A stretch of DNA of 64,000 nucleotides from Heligmosomoides polygyrus polygyrus (GCA_947396885.1 OX377205.1:72574969-72638968); one strand, 5' to 3'. Numbered from the stretch's first letter, positions 1 to 10,329 are shown. Numbers and translations are program-made. The notes: generated by a model not told the origin, from the letters alone.

Positions 1-346
1 TATGGGGATTTCGACTAATGAATGGATAAAGGATTTGCTTACTTCATCGCTATGGGATGTGCCATGCATTCTACTTCTACTGGATGTCATGGAAGCAATT
101 CAAATGCACATTTGGCATACAATGGCATGCGGAGGCCAGTCGATGAAGGTCATCGGGCCTCGCCAGCGGACTTTGAGATGTCTGCTTTCCCACTCGTCCA
201 TTTTCCCTCATACTGTATGCTACCGTATAACAAAGACGCATACGACTTATCGTATAGTAAGACACAGGACTAGAACTCGTAAATTACACAGCTAAAGGGC
301 AATTTCATTTCAACTTGGTGAGGGATGCAAGAGTTATGTAGTTGGC
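1..346. repeat. Partial tRNA-derived SINE body plus unassigned flank
   Basis: Bases about 20-175 match the body of the SINE-like repeat seen many times here. The shared landmarks are a run reading GCATTCTACTTCTA, a TTTGGC(A/C) stretch and a GGCCAGTCGATGAA stretch, in the minus orientation. No tRNA-like head is visible in this copy, so it is truncated. The remaining bases up to the start of duplicate A1 show nothing I recognise. Confidence 0.5.
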
Positions 347-445
347 TTAGAATTAAAACTCGTTCCAAGAACCTCGTCTCGAGCGTAAGCGACAGCCGGC
401 TCCTTTTCCGACTGCGCTATCATGTACCCCAAAAATATAGTGGAA

Positions 446-692
446 GCGTGTAGCACAGTCAGAGAAGGTGCTGGTTGCCGAGTGCACCTGATACGAGGTT
501 CTTGATTCGGATTTCCCGCCCAGGCCAAGCATTTCTTCCATGGTACGAGACTTGTTTGGTAAGGATAGAGCGCTGACTTGTTCATCAGCTGGCCACCGCA
601 AATCATTTATGGCCAAATACGCATTCAAATCGCCTCCGCGATATGCCGTAGAAGTAGAATGCGTGGCGCATCCCAAAGGGATTCAGTAACGA
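446..692 (+). repeat. tRNA-derived SINE-like repeat (A1, first copy)
   Basis: The family model used throughout: a tRNA-like head with box A (here TAGCACAGTCAGAGAAGG) and box B (GATTCGGATTTCC), then a body with a conserved 'lysine-like' run of landmarks (TTCATCAGCTGG, GCATTCAAATCGCC, GTAGAAGTAGAATGCGTGG) and a tail ending near CCCAAAGGGATT. This copy is in the plus orientation. A short oppositely oriented head fragment sits immediately upstream (379-431), giving a head-to-head pair. Such Pol III-derived repeats are known in strongylid nematodes; the name of this family is not known to me. Confidence 0.75.
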
Positions 693-869
693 AATTCCTT
701 ACCCATTTCTGGCGTAGATGGAGGGAGACTTTTTATTCATTTCTTCTGCTATCTTAAAACCATTATGGATCAAATTCTATTTTTCTATTCGTTCTATTCG
801 ATTCTTTATTTGTTTTTTCTCTTCATTTCCTTTTTTGTTCACTCTTCCTTTCTCATTTCCGACGTGGCA
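693..869. other. T-rich linker between SINEs
   Basis: T-rich sequence with TTCTATTCG and TTTTTCTCTTCATTTCC strings; no feature recognised. The same sequence occurs at 7980-8156. Confidence 0.3.
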
Positions 870-1105
870 GCGTGGCGACACAGTCGAAGGAGGTTTTGGT
901 TGGCATGTGCACCCCGATACCAGGTTCCTGGTTAGGATCTGCCACACAGGCCAGCCAAGCCTTCCATCGTTCAGGGGTCGGTGAAGAATAAAACACTGCC
1001 TTGTTCATCGGACGCCGTTGTGAAGGCCAGATACGCATTATACTTGCTTCCACGATGTCCCATAGAAGTCGAGAGCGTGGCGCATCCCATGAAGGAATTT
1101 ACAGA
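870..1105 (+). repeat. tRNA-derived SINE-like repeat (A1, second copy)
   Basis: A more diverged member of the same SINE family. The head is degenerate (box B region reads CTGGTTAGGATCTGCC), but the body landmarks survive: CCATCGTTC, CCTTGTTCATC, GCCAGATACGCATTATACTT and GAGAGCGTGGCGCATCCC. Upstream, 740-860 is a T-rich tract of unknown nature. Confidence 0.65.
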
Positions 1106-1272
1106 CAACGTCCATTATCTTTATACTTTATTTTTGATGAGAAACCAATATCTTAGACCAGAAAAGTGCAAAGCGCTTCTAAACAACCCATTCACATATA
1201 GTATGAGCGCTCGCAGAAGATCCTAAAAAAATTCAGGAGTTTTATTCCATCATTCACCGGTCGCAAAACTTT

Positions 1273-1345
1273 CGACCACGCCAGGATTCGAACCTGGAAT
1301 CTTCTGCTCCGTAGGCAGACGCGTTATCCATTGCGCCACGCGGCC
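1273..1345 (-). tRNA. tRNA-Arg(ACG)
   Basis: Read on the minus strand, 73 bases fold as a tRNA. The acceptor stem GGCCGCG pairs with CGTGGTC (allowing G-U), the D-arm GCGC pairs with GCGT, the anticodon arm TCTGC/GCAGA closes the seven-base loop CTACGGA, and the T-arm carries GGTTCGAATCC (box B). The anticodon is ACG, so arginine. There is no intron. The downstream side (lower coordinates) shows only a modest T-run. It lies inside a duplicated repeat block, so it could be a functional gene or a SINE-dispersed copy; the intact fold favours a functional gene. Confidence 0.8.
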
Positions 1346-2317
1346 ACGGGACATCAGCGACGTGGAACTCTTGACGAACGAAGCAAGCGGCTGCAGGTTC
1401 GATGGCAATCTCGGCGCAAGTGTTTTTTCGCCGTCCTGTTCTCTCAGCGGGTCATCGCAATTACAAGGCGACCGCAGAATCATGCAAGACAGCGCTAACG
1501 GCTTGTACGCCCTTTGAAGACAAAGTGAGGGTCTTGCTTCCGAGGGATGAACGTGTTTTATGAAATTCTCACCATCAATTCCTTCAAATGCTTGATTTAA
1601 AAATTTCTCCACTTCACATTGGACACATTTCCACTAAATTTGGAAACTTTTCTACTCGAGGTCGACGCCTTTGAAATCAATTCGAATATCCTCCAAAGCC
1701 TAGCGATCGTTACCCAGGTTAAACTAGAGGATTCCCGAGAAGGTTGCAATAATTATTTGTTGAAGTAAAATTTAGTACGCCTTTCTTTGAAATTTTTAGG
1801 CCTCCTGCCCGAACAAGATAAATACATTGCTTGAAATATTATTAAATTTCGGGTGCATGATGCAATCTTTTTTAGCATTAAACATAAAGACCACGAGGAC
1901 CCAAGACGTAGACGCTTGGACACGACCCCGACCAGGCCACCTCTTAGCTCGCCCCCTTCACCCCGTCGACTCTACAGTGATTTCTTCTATTGACCTTGTC
2001 ATTTCGTTTCTCTCGCGATTTCCACCAACTGGTGTGGTTGCGTAGCCAGTATCCGGGCTCACGGAGTCAGCTGTCTACTCGATTACAAAAAAGGGCTTTG
2101 CCCATTACACTTTTCAGTTTAAGAAAATCGCAGGTGAGTTACGACCAAATCATAACATAGGAAGTGAGACAGTGGGAAGAACTACAGTTTCCTTGTTTCA
2201 GAAAATAGTTCGACAACTCTATTACCCTGAAAAACATTTAAAGAAATTTTCGAATGGAAAGGACGAGCGTATGGCCACCTAGGAAGCGCAGTGAGTCGAG
2301 TGGTGAGCTAAAGAAAA
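1346..2317. other. Unassigned duplicated sequence
   Basis: Shared with 8632-9803. I see no domain, no long conserved frame and no terminal repeats. A2 has an extra stretch of about 185 bp (9125-9315) containing a GTGTAACTCAAGCC-type string that resembles a stretch at 5225-5265 and 11260-11290, suggesting an old internal duplication. Confidence 0.3.
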
Positions 2318-2511
2318 GGATAAAGGATGGCGCTCTTCAATCCTTTTTGGGATGTGCCACGCGTTCTACTTCTAGGGGATGTCGTGGAGGCAACTTGGAT
2401 GCGTATTTGGCCTGTTCCATTGAACCTGTGGTGGCCAGCCGATGGAAAAGTTATTGTTTCATCCTTCCTGGAGACGTCTCATGCCATTTCACCTACCATC
2501 TCCCTCATAAC
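2318..2511 (-). repeat. SINE-like repeat body, truncated (A1)
   Basis: Body of the SINE without its tRNA head, running up to the hAT-like insertion at 2512. The block A2 counterpart (9804-9999) shows the same truncated body uninterrupted, so the missing head is not due to the insertion. Confidence 0.6.
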
Positions 2512-2857
2512 CAGGGTGCACACAAAATTCTGTGCGTTAAATTTTTTAACGAAACTTTTTAACGGAAAATTTTCGTTAAATTTCCGGTAAATTGCTAAAT
2601 TTCGATAAAAATACAAATTAGATGCAAACCCTTATTTCAAGTGAAAAAATTAAGGAAATCGTATAGGTTTCCACTTCAAGAGTTCAACAGCTAAAGTGCA
2701 AGGAATGGAGTGCAACACTGCAATATAACACAAACAATTCAAGATCAACAAACGTAGAAAAACAAACAAACCTTCAGTGACAAATTATCTATAGGGTGTG
2801 GAATAAAAACAGCTATGGAATTATCATGGAAGATGATCACCGACAAGACATCTTAAA

Positions 2858-3088
2858 ATGTGCGATCAGGCAGAATCCGGAGTGCCCTCCTTCCCTAGTT
2901 CTTTGCGAAACCGTTTTGTTCGACTGTTCTACGATCATATACAATTTCGATGCGGGCACATGCCACTAAATACAAAAAGATCAAATAATGATACAATTAA
3001 AAGCCAGTCAGTGGAATGTTTCCACGTTATCGGACGCACGATTTTCGAGTGCCCGGTGCGTGGGACTATCCATTTTTTAACGTCGTGA
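2858..3088 (+). other. Unassigned interior of the hAT-like element
   Basis: An open stretch of 76 codons lies here, but it has no recognisable domain, is not present in any second copy in the window, and sits in a non-autonomous element. I regard it as non-coding. The rest of 2615-3410 shows no repeats or motifs that I can name. Confidence 0.3.
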
Positions 3089-3413
3089 CCATGACACGGC
3101 ATCGTGTCACATGTCTCACACTCTCGAATAGATGTGACACATCACTAATGTATTAACGTTCAGGAAAAGTAACTTCTCAAATTGTTGTTATGAGCGCTTT
3201 TCTCAAATTGTTTAAATTACGTCCAGCGGCCTAAAAAATATTCTCACCGTCTCGGCTGTTCCAGGTGGCGGGCAAAAGTATTCTGGGATAAGCAGCGCCA
3301 GGTGAGGGTAGGCATATCTTACGAGGAGGTTGGACCAGTATAATTCTATCGATTCGTTGACGTACTTGGGGGCTCGGCGAAGAAATTTCTAGCTTCAAAA
3401 GGCATTAAAGGAT

Positions 3414-3672
3414 AAGGATAAAGGACGGCGTTACTCAATCCCTTTTGGGATGCGCCACGCATTCTACTTCTATGAGATGTGGAGGCGATTTGAATGCGTG
3501 TTTGGCCTATATCTACTTGTGGTGGCGAGCTGATGAACAAGTCAGCGCTTTATCCTCCCAGAGAAGTCTGGATGGAAGGCTTGGTTGGCTGGGGCGAAAA
3601 ATCCGAACCAGGAACCTGGTATCGGGTGACAGCCGGCATCTTCTCCGACTGCGCTACCCACTCCCCAAAATG
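3414..3672 (-). repeat. tRNA-derived SINE-like repeat nested in hAT-like element
   Basis: Minus-orientation copy with a well preserved head at 3590-3672 (box A GTAGCGCAGTCGGAGAAG, box B GGTTCGGATT when read on the minus strand) and a complete body. It is younger than the element that it sits in, because block A2 lacks both. Confidence 0.75.
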
Positions 3673-4080
3673 CGTTATTTCCAACAATGCAAAACAAATT
3701 CGTGAAAACATCAAAATGTCCTTGCCAATTTCAATGGTTTTTCAGGAACAATTCTAATCGGGATGGCGAGACCTGCAACAATTGTGAAGATTAAGGGTAA
3801 ATGTGATAAAATCACTGAGTAGAAAGTCCGTTAAAATTCCGTTAAATTTCTAAAAATTTCCGTTAAGTCGTTAAGCCAGATTTTAACGAGAAATGCCGTT
3901 AATTCGTTAAATTCGTTAGATCGTTAACCGTTAAATGTGCACCCCTGCTCATAACCTCTATGAGCTTTGATCCAATTTTTGTTTTTCGCAAATCAGCCAC
4001 CTCCTAGTACGGGTAACGAGTTCATACATCAAGCGCACGTGGGTTGCGTGGAAAAATGAGAACAGCCGAGAGTGCGTCAT

Positions 4081-4153
4081 GGCCGGGTGGCATAATGGAT
4101 AACACATCTGCCTACGGAGCAGAAGTTTCCAGGTTCGAATCCTGGCGTGGTCG
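4081..4153 (+). tRNA. tRNA-Arg(ACG)-like, diverged
   Basis: A 73-base plus-strand sequence with the same anticodon arm (TCTGC, loop CTACGGA, GCAGA; anticodon ACG) and a perfect T-arm. The acceptor stem has a G-G mismatch (GGCCGGG against CGTGGTC), and the D-arm (GGCATAATGGATAACACA) pairs poorly. It is probably a decaying copy of tRNA-Arg(ACG), though full length is kept. Confidence 0.5.
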
Positions 4154-4269
4154 AATGGGCGAATTTTGGGTACATCTCTTGTATAATATTTGTTAGTGCA
4201 CATAAAACCTCCAAAGGCACTGGAGAAAGTGTGGTAGTGGTATGTTTTTGGTAATAGAAGTACTAATAG

Positions 4270-4450
4270 CTGTTCATCCGATGCTGATGGAAAGGTTAGT
4301 GTTCCATCCTTCCTGGAGACGTCTCGTGCCATTTCACTGAACCCAAATGGATGAAAGACTTGGTTGGCCTGGGTAGAGCACGAAACAAAGCCTGGAATTG
4401 GGTGCACTCGACAGCTGGCGCCTCCTCCGACTGCGCTACCACGCACCCAG
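4270..4450 (-). repeat. SINE-like repeat (A1, third copy)
   Basis: Minus-orientation SINE. The head is at 4380-4450 (GGTAGCGCAGTCGGAGGAGG on the minus strand) and the body is shortened. It lies about 120 bp downstream of the diverged tRNA-Arg copy. Confidence 0.6.
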
Positions 4451-5504
4451 TTGTGAACTAGACATTTTAATTTGGTGTTTGTTTTGGAAAGATGCAAAAT
4501 AAACAAAAAAAGCAGTACTTCCTCCTAAAACCCCGTACCAAACAGTTCTTACTTGGAACTGTTCGAACTCATCAGTCAAATCTTCGAGAATATTTGTGTT
4601 CTATCATGTTCAGAGGAAGCTCAACCTCTGAACCCACAGCCAGAGCTTTCTTGATGATTATCAACAACAGACGAATTCGTTGAGCGGGTTGGTCCGCTAT
4701 CACATGCGTAGAAGCTTTTTGCATTTTTCGTTCTTAAAACCAAACTTGAATGGCCAGTAAAGTGATGCTTGTCCCAATGAAGTCATCTTCTAGCCTCGCC
4801 GACAGGAAAGAACCCACACCAGTTCCTGAGACCATTTTTGTCGTAGGATAAAATAAACGAACCTCATCCATCCTTATAACCGCGTGATGAGGCACAGATT
4901 CGATCCAAATGGAGAACAGCAAAGGAATGGCAAGGATTAGAAGGGTGATGAAGACAGAGGACCATCGATTACTTTTAAAACAAATAATTAATTCACCTGC
5001 CCCAGAAACAAAACATGGGCTATGGAATTTTGTGCAATTTTTAATTTTTTCATTAAAATTAAAGACTTTAAGCTCATTTTAAAGTGCAAGAAAACAGCAA
5101 TTTTTAGTTTCGTACAACAAGAGATCGCGCCATGTATCTTCTAGCCCGCCCCGATTTTTATTTGATTGATGATGTAAATGCTGTTTTCTTGAAACAGCAA
5201 AGTGAACGTATCTGTGTTTTTGATTTTTCTGTCGTTGACAGGTGTATAACTCTACAACAAAGTTTTGCTATGGGTCAAATGAAAATTGCTGGACGAATCC
5301 ATGACACGATCGCTTCTTTTACCACGAAAAGTCTGTTTGCTGTTCTATTAGACCTTAAATAAGCTTTGAAACAATATTTTCAATGAAAAAAATGAAAATC
5401 TTGAAACTTTAAAGAGTTGGTCACCTCCTTGTAGCAGGTGAAGTAAACAATTTCAAAGAAAATCAAATAAACACTAAAATATTACATTGTTGATTGGGCA
5501 ACCC
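4451..5504. other. Unassigned duplicated sequence with a conserved short frame
   Basis: Shared with 10506-11524. A 76-codon open frame (5132-5362, and 11160-11390) is intact in both copies with four residue changes. Base changes between the copies are mostly amino-acid changing, so there is no sign of protein constraint. No domain recognised. Confidence 0.3.
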
Positions 5505-6035
5505 TAGAAAGTGTCCGATTTGATCTGGAGGACGCTCACTTTGATTTGGAAGATGCTCAGTTTGACGTTGCTATGAAGTGTTCAACCTGACATAAAAATT
5601 GCCCAATTTAGTTTGAAAGATGTCCAGCTTTCTTTGAAAAGCTTCAACTTGGTTTGAAAAGTTTGCAGTTTGGCTTGAAAAATGTCTGATATTTCGTTTG
5701 GAAAGTGCCCAAATTTATTTAAAAAGTATTTAATCTGGTTTAAAAACTGTCCAATTTAATTTAAAAAGTTTCCGGATGGCTCTAAAAAGCGTTCAATTTG
5801 ACTTGAAAAGTGCGTAGTTTGGTTTGAAAATGCCCAACATGGTTTGAAAAGTGTCGACTTCGGTCTGCAAAAGTGTTCAGCAGGGTTTAAAAAGTGCCCA
5901 ATTCGGTACGAAAGGCATTCCGTTTGGCTTGGAAAGCCTCTCACTCGGTGTGAGTTTTCGATTCGTCTTGAAAAGCGTCCGGGTTGACTTGAAAAGTGCA
6001 TAGTTTGGTTTGAAAAGTTTTAATCCAACTTGAAA
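5505..6035. repeat. Degenerate 21-bp minisatellite (A1)
   Basis: About 25 imperfect units of 21 bp with a consensus near GTGCCCAATTTGGTTTGAAAA. Unit length is 21 in most cases (examples at 5855-6020), so the array is phase-locked to seven codons. On the minus strand it reads as a seven-residue repeat with a recurrent Phe-x-x-Pro spacing. Units differ strongly from each other, so the array is old. Nothing else indicates a protein. Confidence 0.8.
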
Positions 6036-6157
6036 TGTTATACACTTCTGCCGCTGTTGAGATAGGCGCCTGGTCAGATGCCCTTCTACAGCTTTAAATA
6101 ATATGATAAAGGAGGCGCTACTCAATCCCTTTTGGGTGCGCCACGCGTCGACTTCTA

Positions 6158-6300
6158 CAATACCGCTCAAATTCTTTGCAAATAAGACGCTTTGCGACGG
6201 ATTAATCCGCCACAAAGCGTCGCATTGCCGTAACTCTTTTCAAAGTTACTTGTTTAAAATCCAATTAACACCATTAGAAGCCCCGTCTCATTTTCTATCC
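6158..6300 (+). mobile_element. Left end related to the 5.1-kb foldback element
   Basis: Immediately after a TA dinucleotide, the sequence starts CAATACCGCTC, the exact start of the terminal repeat at 49921. It continues with diverged versions of its subterminal motifs, including an inverted pair of GACGCTTTGCGAC and CAAAGCGTCGC. Homology between A1 and A2 stops at this base. A matching right end is not visible before the gap, so this is either truncated or ends in the missing sequence. Confidence 0.55.
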
Positions 6301-7156
6301 AGCGATCTAAACATCGTCTAAATCGATTGTACAGTGACCTAGTTATGAAGCTTTTCCTTCCTCGGCTCCGTTAATTGATTTAGGACCCCTCCGAGATCCC
6401 CAGTGGCATGTCCCTAAGGCTTTCCGTTGATGAGGTTCATCGAAACTCAGAAATCCTCTATTGTTTCAGCAGATCTGTATTTGTTATGCATCATGGGTCA
6501 TTGTGGTACTAAATAGTGCTAAATTTGAATATCATAGGCCCGATTTCAGATAAGCACAAATGCGCGGAAACCTAAGATTTAGTTAAGAATTACCCAACTA
6601 GTAGCCTGCTACAGAAGACAGTATTCTACTATTCCATTGTGGGAACGATGGTCTTTATAAAACGTGCAAAATGGCTTTGAGAAATGAACAGAAATGACTA
6701 GATTTTCTTTTTTCCAACAAGGGATTGATCCAATCTCAATATGCGGCGTAGTATTTCTCCAACCTTTTAACTTCGGTTGCTGCTGTACAGGATAAGTACG
6801 AAAGCCGTGTTTTTTGTGGTCTAAAGTAGACCATAAGCACATTCGAATCTAAAAAGAACGAAGAGATTTTGGCCGTTCAAAGTAGATTTCTATGCGGCCA
6901 AAGTTTGACGAAAACAACAAAAAATTTTGTTTCAATCGCTTACCTCTTTATGGATGAGTTTATTCGAAAAATCAACTGGACAGCATTTATCAGCTCGTTG
7001 CGAGTTTTCCAAGGATATAATATTGTCCGCATTCAAACTGAAAACCATTTTCACCTCTTCGGCCGGCGAAACAAGTTTGGGGCTGCGCTTCGGCCCGAGA
7101 GTGGACACGGCGGCGGGCCGCTCACTGCCCTTGCGACCTCCCGCGGCACTCCACAT
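6301..7156. other. Unassigned sequence before gap 1
   Basis: No second copy in the window and no domain that I recognise. From about 7040 the base composition becomes GC-rich, and on the minus strand a continuous reading frame runs from the gap to about 6932, with a GTGAAAAT string that could be a splice donor at the end of the GC-rich part. This could be part of an exon, but the gap prevents a call. Confidence 0.25.
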
Positions 7157-7356
7157 NNNNNNNNNNNNNNNNNNNNNNNNNNNNNNNNNNNNNNNNNNNN
7201 NNNNNNNNNNNNNNNNNNNNNNNNNNNNNNNNNNNNNNNNNNNNNNNNNNNNNNNNNNNNNNNNNNNNNNNNNNNNNNNNNNNNNNNNNNNNNNNNNNNN
7301 NNNNNNNNNNNNNNNNNNNNNNNNNNNNNNNNNNNNNNNNNNNNNNNNNNNNNNNN
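7157..7356. other. Assembly gap (200 N)
   Basis: Exactly 200 N, which is typical of a placeholder scaffold gap of unknown real size. It separates A1 from A2. Confidence 0.99.
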
Positions 7357-7633
7357 CGAACCAATGACCCCAATCCTGTGAAGCGAGCACCCTACCACTG
7401 CGCCGCCGCCGCTGCTGGCGACGCGAATAGCCGAACCGCTGATTACCGCGCAATACTGCGCCCATTGAGCGCGCCTAACACATGGAAGACACGGCGGCTT
7501 CCGCCGGCCATAACTCGCTTAGGAGATCCATTTAGCAAATTTGGTCTACATATCTGTGATCAGCGTCTCGAGCGCTTTCACGTGATATAGGTCTCATCCC
7601 GAAGTTCCATGGGAAGCTGACGGCATTCCCTGG
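7357..7633 (-). other. tRNA-like fragment at gap edge, then unassigned sequence
   Basis: On the minus strand, about 7357-7412 reads as the front part of a tRNA-like sequence (GGCGCAGTGGTAGGGTGC, then TTCACAGG in the anticodon region and GGTTCG at the gap edge). It is probably the head of a tRNA-derived repeat cut by the gap. 7413-7633 has no recognisable content. Confidence 0.35.
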
Positions 7634-7732
7634 TTAGAATTAAAACTCGTTCCAAGAACCTCGTCTCGAGCGTAAGCGACAGCCGGCTCCTTTTCCGACT
7701 GCGCTATCATGTACCCCAAAAATATAGTGGAA

Positions 7733-7979
7733 GCGTGTAGCACAGTCAGAGAAGGTGCTGGTTGCCGAGTGCACCTGATACGAGGTTCTTGATTCGGATT
7801 TCCCGCCCAGCCCAACCATTTCTTCCATGGTACGAGACTTGTTTGGTAAGGATAGAGCGCTGACTTGTTCATCAGCTGGTCACCGCAAATCATTTATGGC
7901 CAAATACGCATTCAAATCGCCTCCGCGATATGCCGTAGAAGTAGAATGCGTGGCGCATCCCAAAGGGATTCAGTAACGA
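7733..7979 (+). repeat. tRNA-derived SINE-like repeat (A2 copy of 446-692)
   Basis: Duplicate of the 446-692 repeat in block A2, with box A and box B intact and only a few substitutions. The oppositely oriented head fragment is also retained at about 7666-7718. Confidence 0.75.
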
Positions 7980-8156
7980 AATTCTTTACCCATTTCTGGC
8001 GTAGATGGAGGGAGACTTTTTATTCATTTCTTCTGCTATCTTAAAACCATTATGGATCAAATTCTATTTTTCTATTCGTTCTATTCGATTCTTTATTTGT
8101 TTTTTCTCTTCATTTCCTTTTTTGTTCATTCTTCCTTCCTCATTTCCGACGTGGCA

Positions 8157-8392
8157 GCGTGGCGACACAGTCGAAGGAGGTTTTGGTTGGCATGTGCACC
8201 CCGATACCAGGTTCCTGGTTAGGATCTGCCGCACAGGCCAGCCAAGCCTTCCATCGTTCAGGGGTCGGTGAAGAATAAAACACTGCCTTGTTCATGGACG
8301 CCGTTGTGAAGGCCAGATACGCATTATACTTGCTTCCACGATGTCCCATAGAAGTCGAGAGCATGGCGCATCCCATGAAGGAATTTACAGAC
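8157..8392 (+). repeat. tRNA-derived SINE-like repeat (A2 copy of 870-1105)
   Basis: Block A2 counterpart of 870-1105, nearly identical, with a small deletion in the body around 8296. Confidence 0.65.
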
Positions 8393-8558
8393 AACGTCCA
8401 TTATCTTTATACTTTATTTTCGATGAGAAACCAATATCTTAGACCAGAAAAGTGCAAAGCGCTTCTAAACAACCCATTCACATATAGTATGAGCGCTCGC
8501 AGAAGATCCTTAAAAAATTCAGGAGTTTCATTCCATCATTCACCGGTCGCAAAAGTTT

Positions 8559-8631
8559 CGACCACGCCAGGATTCGAACCTGGAATCTTCTGCTCCGTAG
8601 GCAGACGCGTTATCCATTGCGCCACGCGGCC
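8559..8631 (-). tRNA. tRNA-Arg(ACG), second copy
   Basis: Same 73-base tRNA-Arg(ACG) as at 1273-1345, identical through all stems and loops, carried along in block A2. Confidence 0.8.
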
Positions 8632-9803
8632 ACGGGACATCAGCGACGTGGAACTCTTGACGAACGAAGCAAGCGGCTGCAGGTTCGATGGCAATATCGG
8701 CGCGCGTGTTTTTCGCCGTCCTGTTCTCTCAGCGGGTCATCGCAATTACGAAGGCGACCGCAGAATCATGCAAGACAGCGCCAACGGCTTATACACCCTT
8801 TGAAGACAAAGTGAGGGTCTTGCTTCCGAGGGATGAACGTGTTTTATGAAATTCTCGCCATCAATTCCTTCAAATGCTTGATTTAAAATTTTCTCCACGT
8901 CAAATTGGACACATTTCAACTAAATTTGGACACTTTTCTACTCGACGCCTTTGAAATCAATTCGATTATCCTCCAAAGCTTAGCGATCGTTACCCAGGTT
9001 AAACTAGAGGATTCCCGAGAAGGTTGCAATAATTATTTGTTGAAGTAAGATTTAGTACGCCTTTCTTTGAAATTTTTAGGCCACCTGCCCGAACAAGTTA
9101 AATACATTGCTTAAAATATCATTAAATTTTTTGTCCTTAGGTGGAAACGGCACAAAGTTTACTTAAAAGTGCAGAAAGTCAGCAATTCTTGACGCATTAA
9201 AACGGGAATATATTGGTGCTTTCTATGTATTTGTTTTTATGCCGGTGAAAGGTGTGTAACTCAAGCCATGAAAGTTTAACTGTCGTTCAAAGAAAAACTG
9301 CAGTGTTTTGGACGGGTGCATGATGCAATCTTTTTAGCATTAAAAATAAAGACCACGAGGAGCCAAGACGTAGACGCATGGAAACGACCCCGACCAGGCC
9401 ACCTCTTAGCTCGCCCTTCACCCCGTCGACTCTACAGTGATTTCTTCTATTGATCTTGTCATTTCGTTTCTCGCGCGATTTCCACCAGTTTAGTAGTGAA
9501 GTGTTTTTTAACAACCGGTGTGGTTGTGTAGCCAGTATCCGTGCTCACGGAGTCAGCTGTCTACTCGATTACAAAAAAGAGCTTTGCCCGTTACACTTTT
9601 CAGTTTAAGAAAATCGCAGGTGAGTTACGACCAAATAATAACTTAGGAAGTGAGACAGTGGGAAGAACTACAGTTTCCTTGTTTCAGAAAATAGTTCGAC
9701 AACTCTATTACCCTGAAAAATATTTAAAGAAATTTTCGAATGGAAAGGACGAGCGTATGGCCACCTAGGAAGCGCAGTGAGTCGAGTGGTGAGCTAAAGA
9801 AAA

Positions 9804-9999
9804 GGATAAAGGATGGCGCTATTCAATCCTTTTTGGAATGTGACACGCGTTCTACTTCTACGGGATGTCGTGGAGGCAACTTGGATGCGTATTTGGCCTG
9901 TTCCATTGAACCTGTGTTAGCCAGCCGATGGAAAAGTTGTTTCATCCTTCCTGGAGGCGTCTCATGCCATTTCACCTACCATCTCCCTCATAACCTCTA
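9804..9999 (-). repeat. SINE-like repeat body, truncated (A2)
   Basis: Same truncated SINE body as 2318-2511, with the empty hAT target site CTCATAAC at 9987-9994. Confidence 0.6.
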
Positions 10000-10116
10000 T
10001 GAGCTTTGATCCAATTTTTGTTTTCAAATCAGCCACCTTCTAGTACGGGTAACGAGTTCATACACCAAGCGCACGTGGGTTGCGTGGAAAAATGAGAACA
10101 GCCGAGAGTGCGTCAT

Positions 10117-10181
10117 GGCCGGGTGGATAACACATCTGCCTACGGAGCAGAAGATTCCAGGTTCGAATCCTGGCGTGGTCG
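10117..10181 (+). pseudogene. tRNA-Arg(ACG) pseudogene
   Basis: Block A2 counterpart of 4081-4153. It lacks eight bases of the D-arm/D-loop (GGCCGGGTGGATAAC against GGCCGGGTGGCATAATGGATAAC), leaving 65 bases. The anticodon and T-arms are unchanged. Loss of box A spacing and of the D-arm should make it non-functional. Confidence 0.7.
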
Positions 10182-10329
10182 AAAATCTTGCTTCCATTAC
10201 TAAATGGGCGAATTTTGGGCACATCTCTTGTATAATATCTTGTTAGTGCACATAAAACATCCAAAGGCACTGGAGAAAGTGTGGTAGTGGTATGTTTTTG
10301 GTAATAGAAGTACTAATAGCTGTTCATCC

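Larger units (their letters stand above)
2512..3947. mobile_element. hAT-like non-autonomous transposon, 1436 bp
   Basis: The ends are CAGGGTGCACA on the left and, read inward, CAGGGGTGCACA on the right. The element is flanked by perfect 8-bp direct repeats CTCATAAC at 2504-2511 and 3948-3955. The duplicate block A2 has a single CTCATAAC at 9987-9994, so insertion and target duplication are seen directly. An 8-bp TSD with CAGGG termini is the hAT signature. No transposase is visible. Subterminal zones (2540-2610, 3820-3930) are packed with GTTAA/TTAACG motifs in both orientations. A SINE (3414-3672) is nested inside. Confidence 0.88.
347..6157 (+). repeat. Direct duplication, copy A1
   Basis: This block aligns base by base with 7634-12190 at an offset near 7287, with only scattered substitutions and small indels. 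A1 differs by carrying a 1436-bp hAT-like insertion (2512-3947) and by lacking about 185 bp that A2 has near 9125-9315. Homology ends at 6157, exactly where an end resembling the 5.1-kb foldback element begins. A 200-N gap lies between the two copies, so uncollapsed haplotypes are as likely as a true tandem duplication. Confidence 0.85.

Noticed and set aside
2858..3088. Small ORF in the hAT-like element as transposase remnant
   Set aside because: No hAT dimerisation or catalytic motif is visible.
5132..5362. 76-codon frame conserved in A1 and A2 (11160-11390)
   Set aside because: The two copies differ by four amino acids with mostly non-synonymous base changes, there is no domain, and the surrounding DNA is equally conserved. 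Conservation reflects recent duplication, not selection.
5756..6215. Minus-strand frames with seven-residue periodicity as a repeat protein
   Set aside because: Explained by the 21-bp minisatellite; stops occur in the flanks and there is no signal peptide or homologue that I recognise.
6869..7381. Long frames of 115-177 codons at 6869-7465 and 33326-33885
   Set aside because: Most of their length is N gap translated as X; they are not real reading frames.
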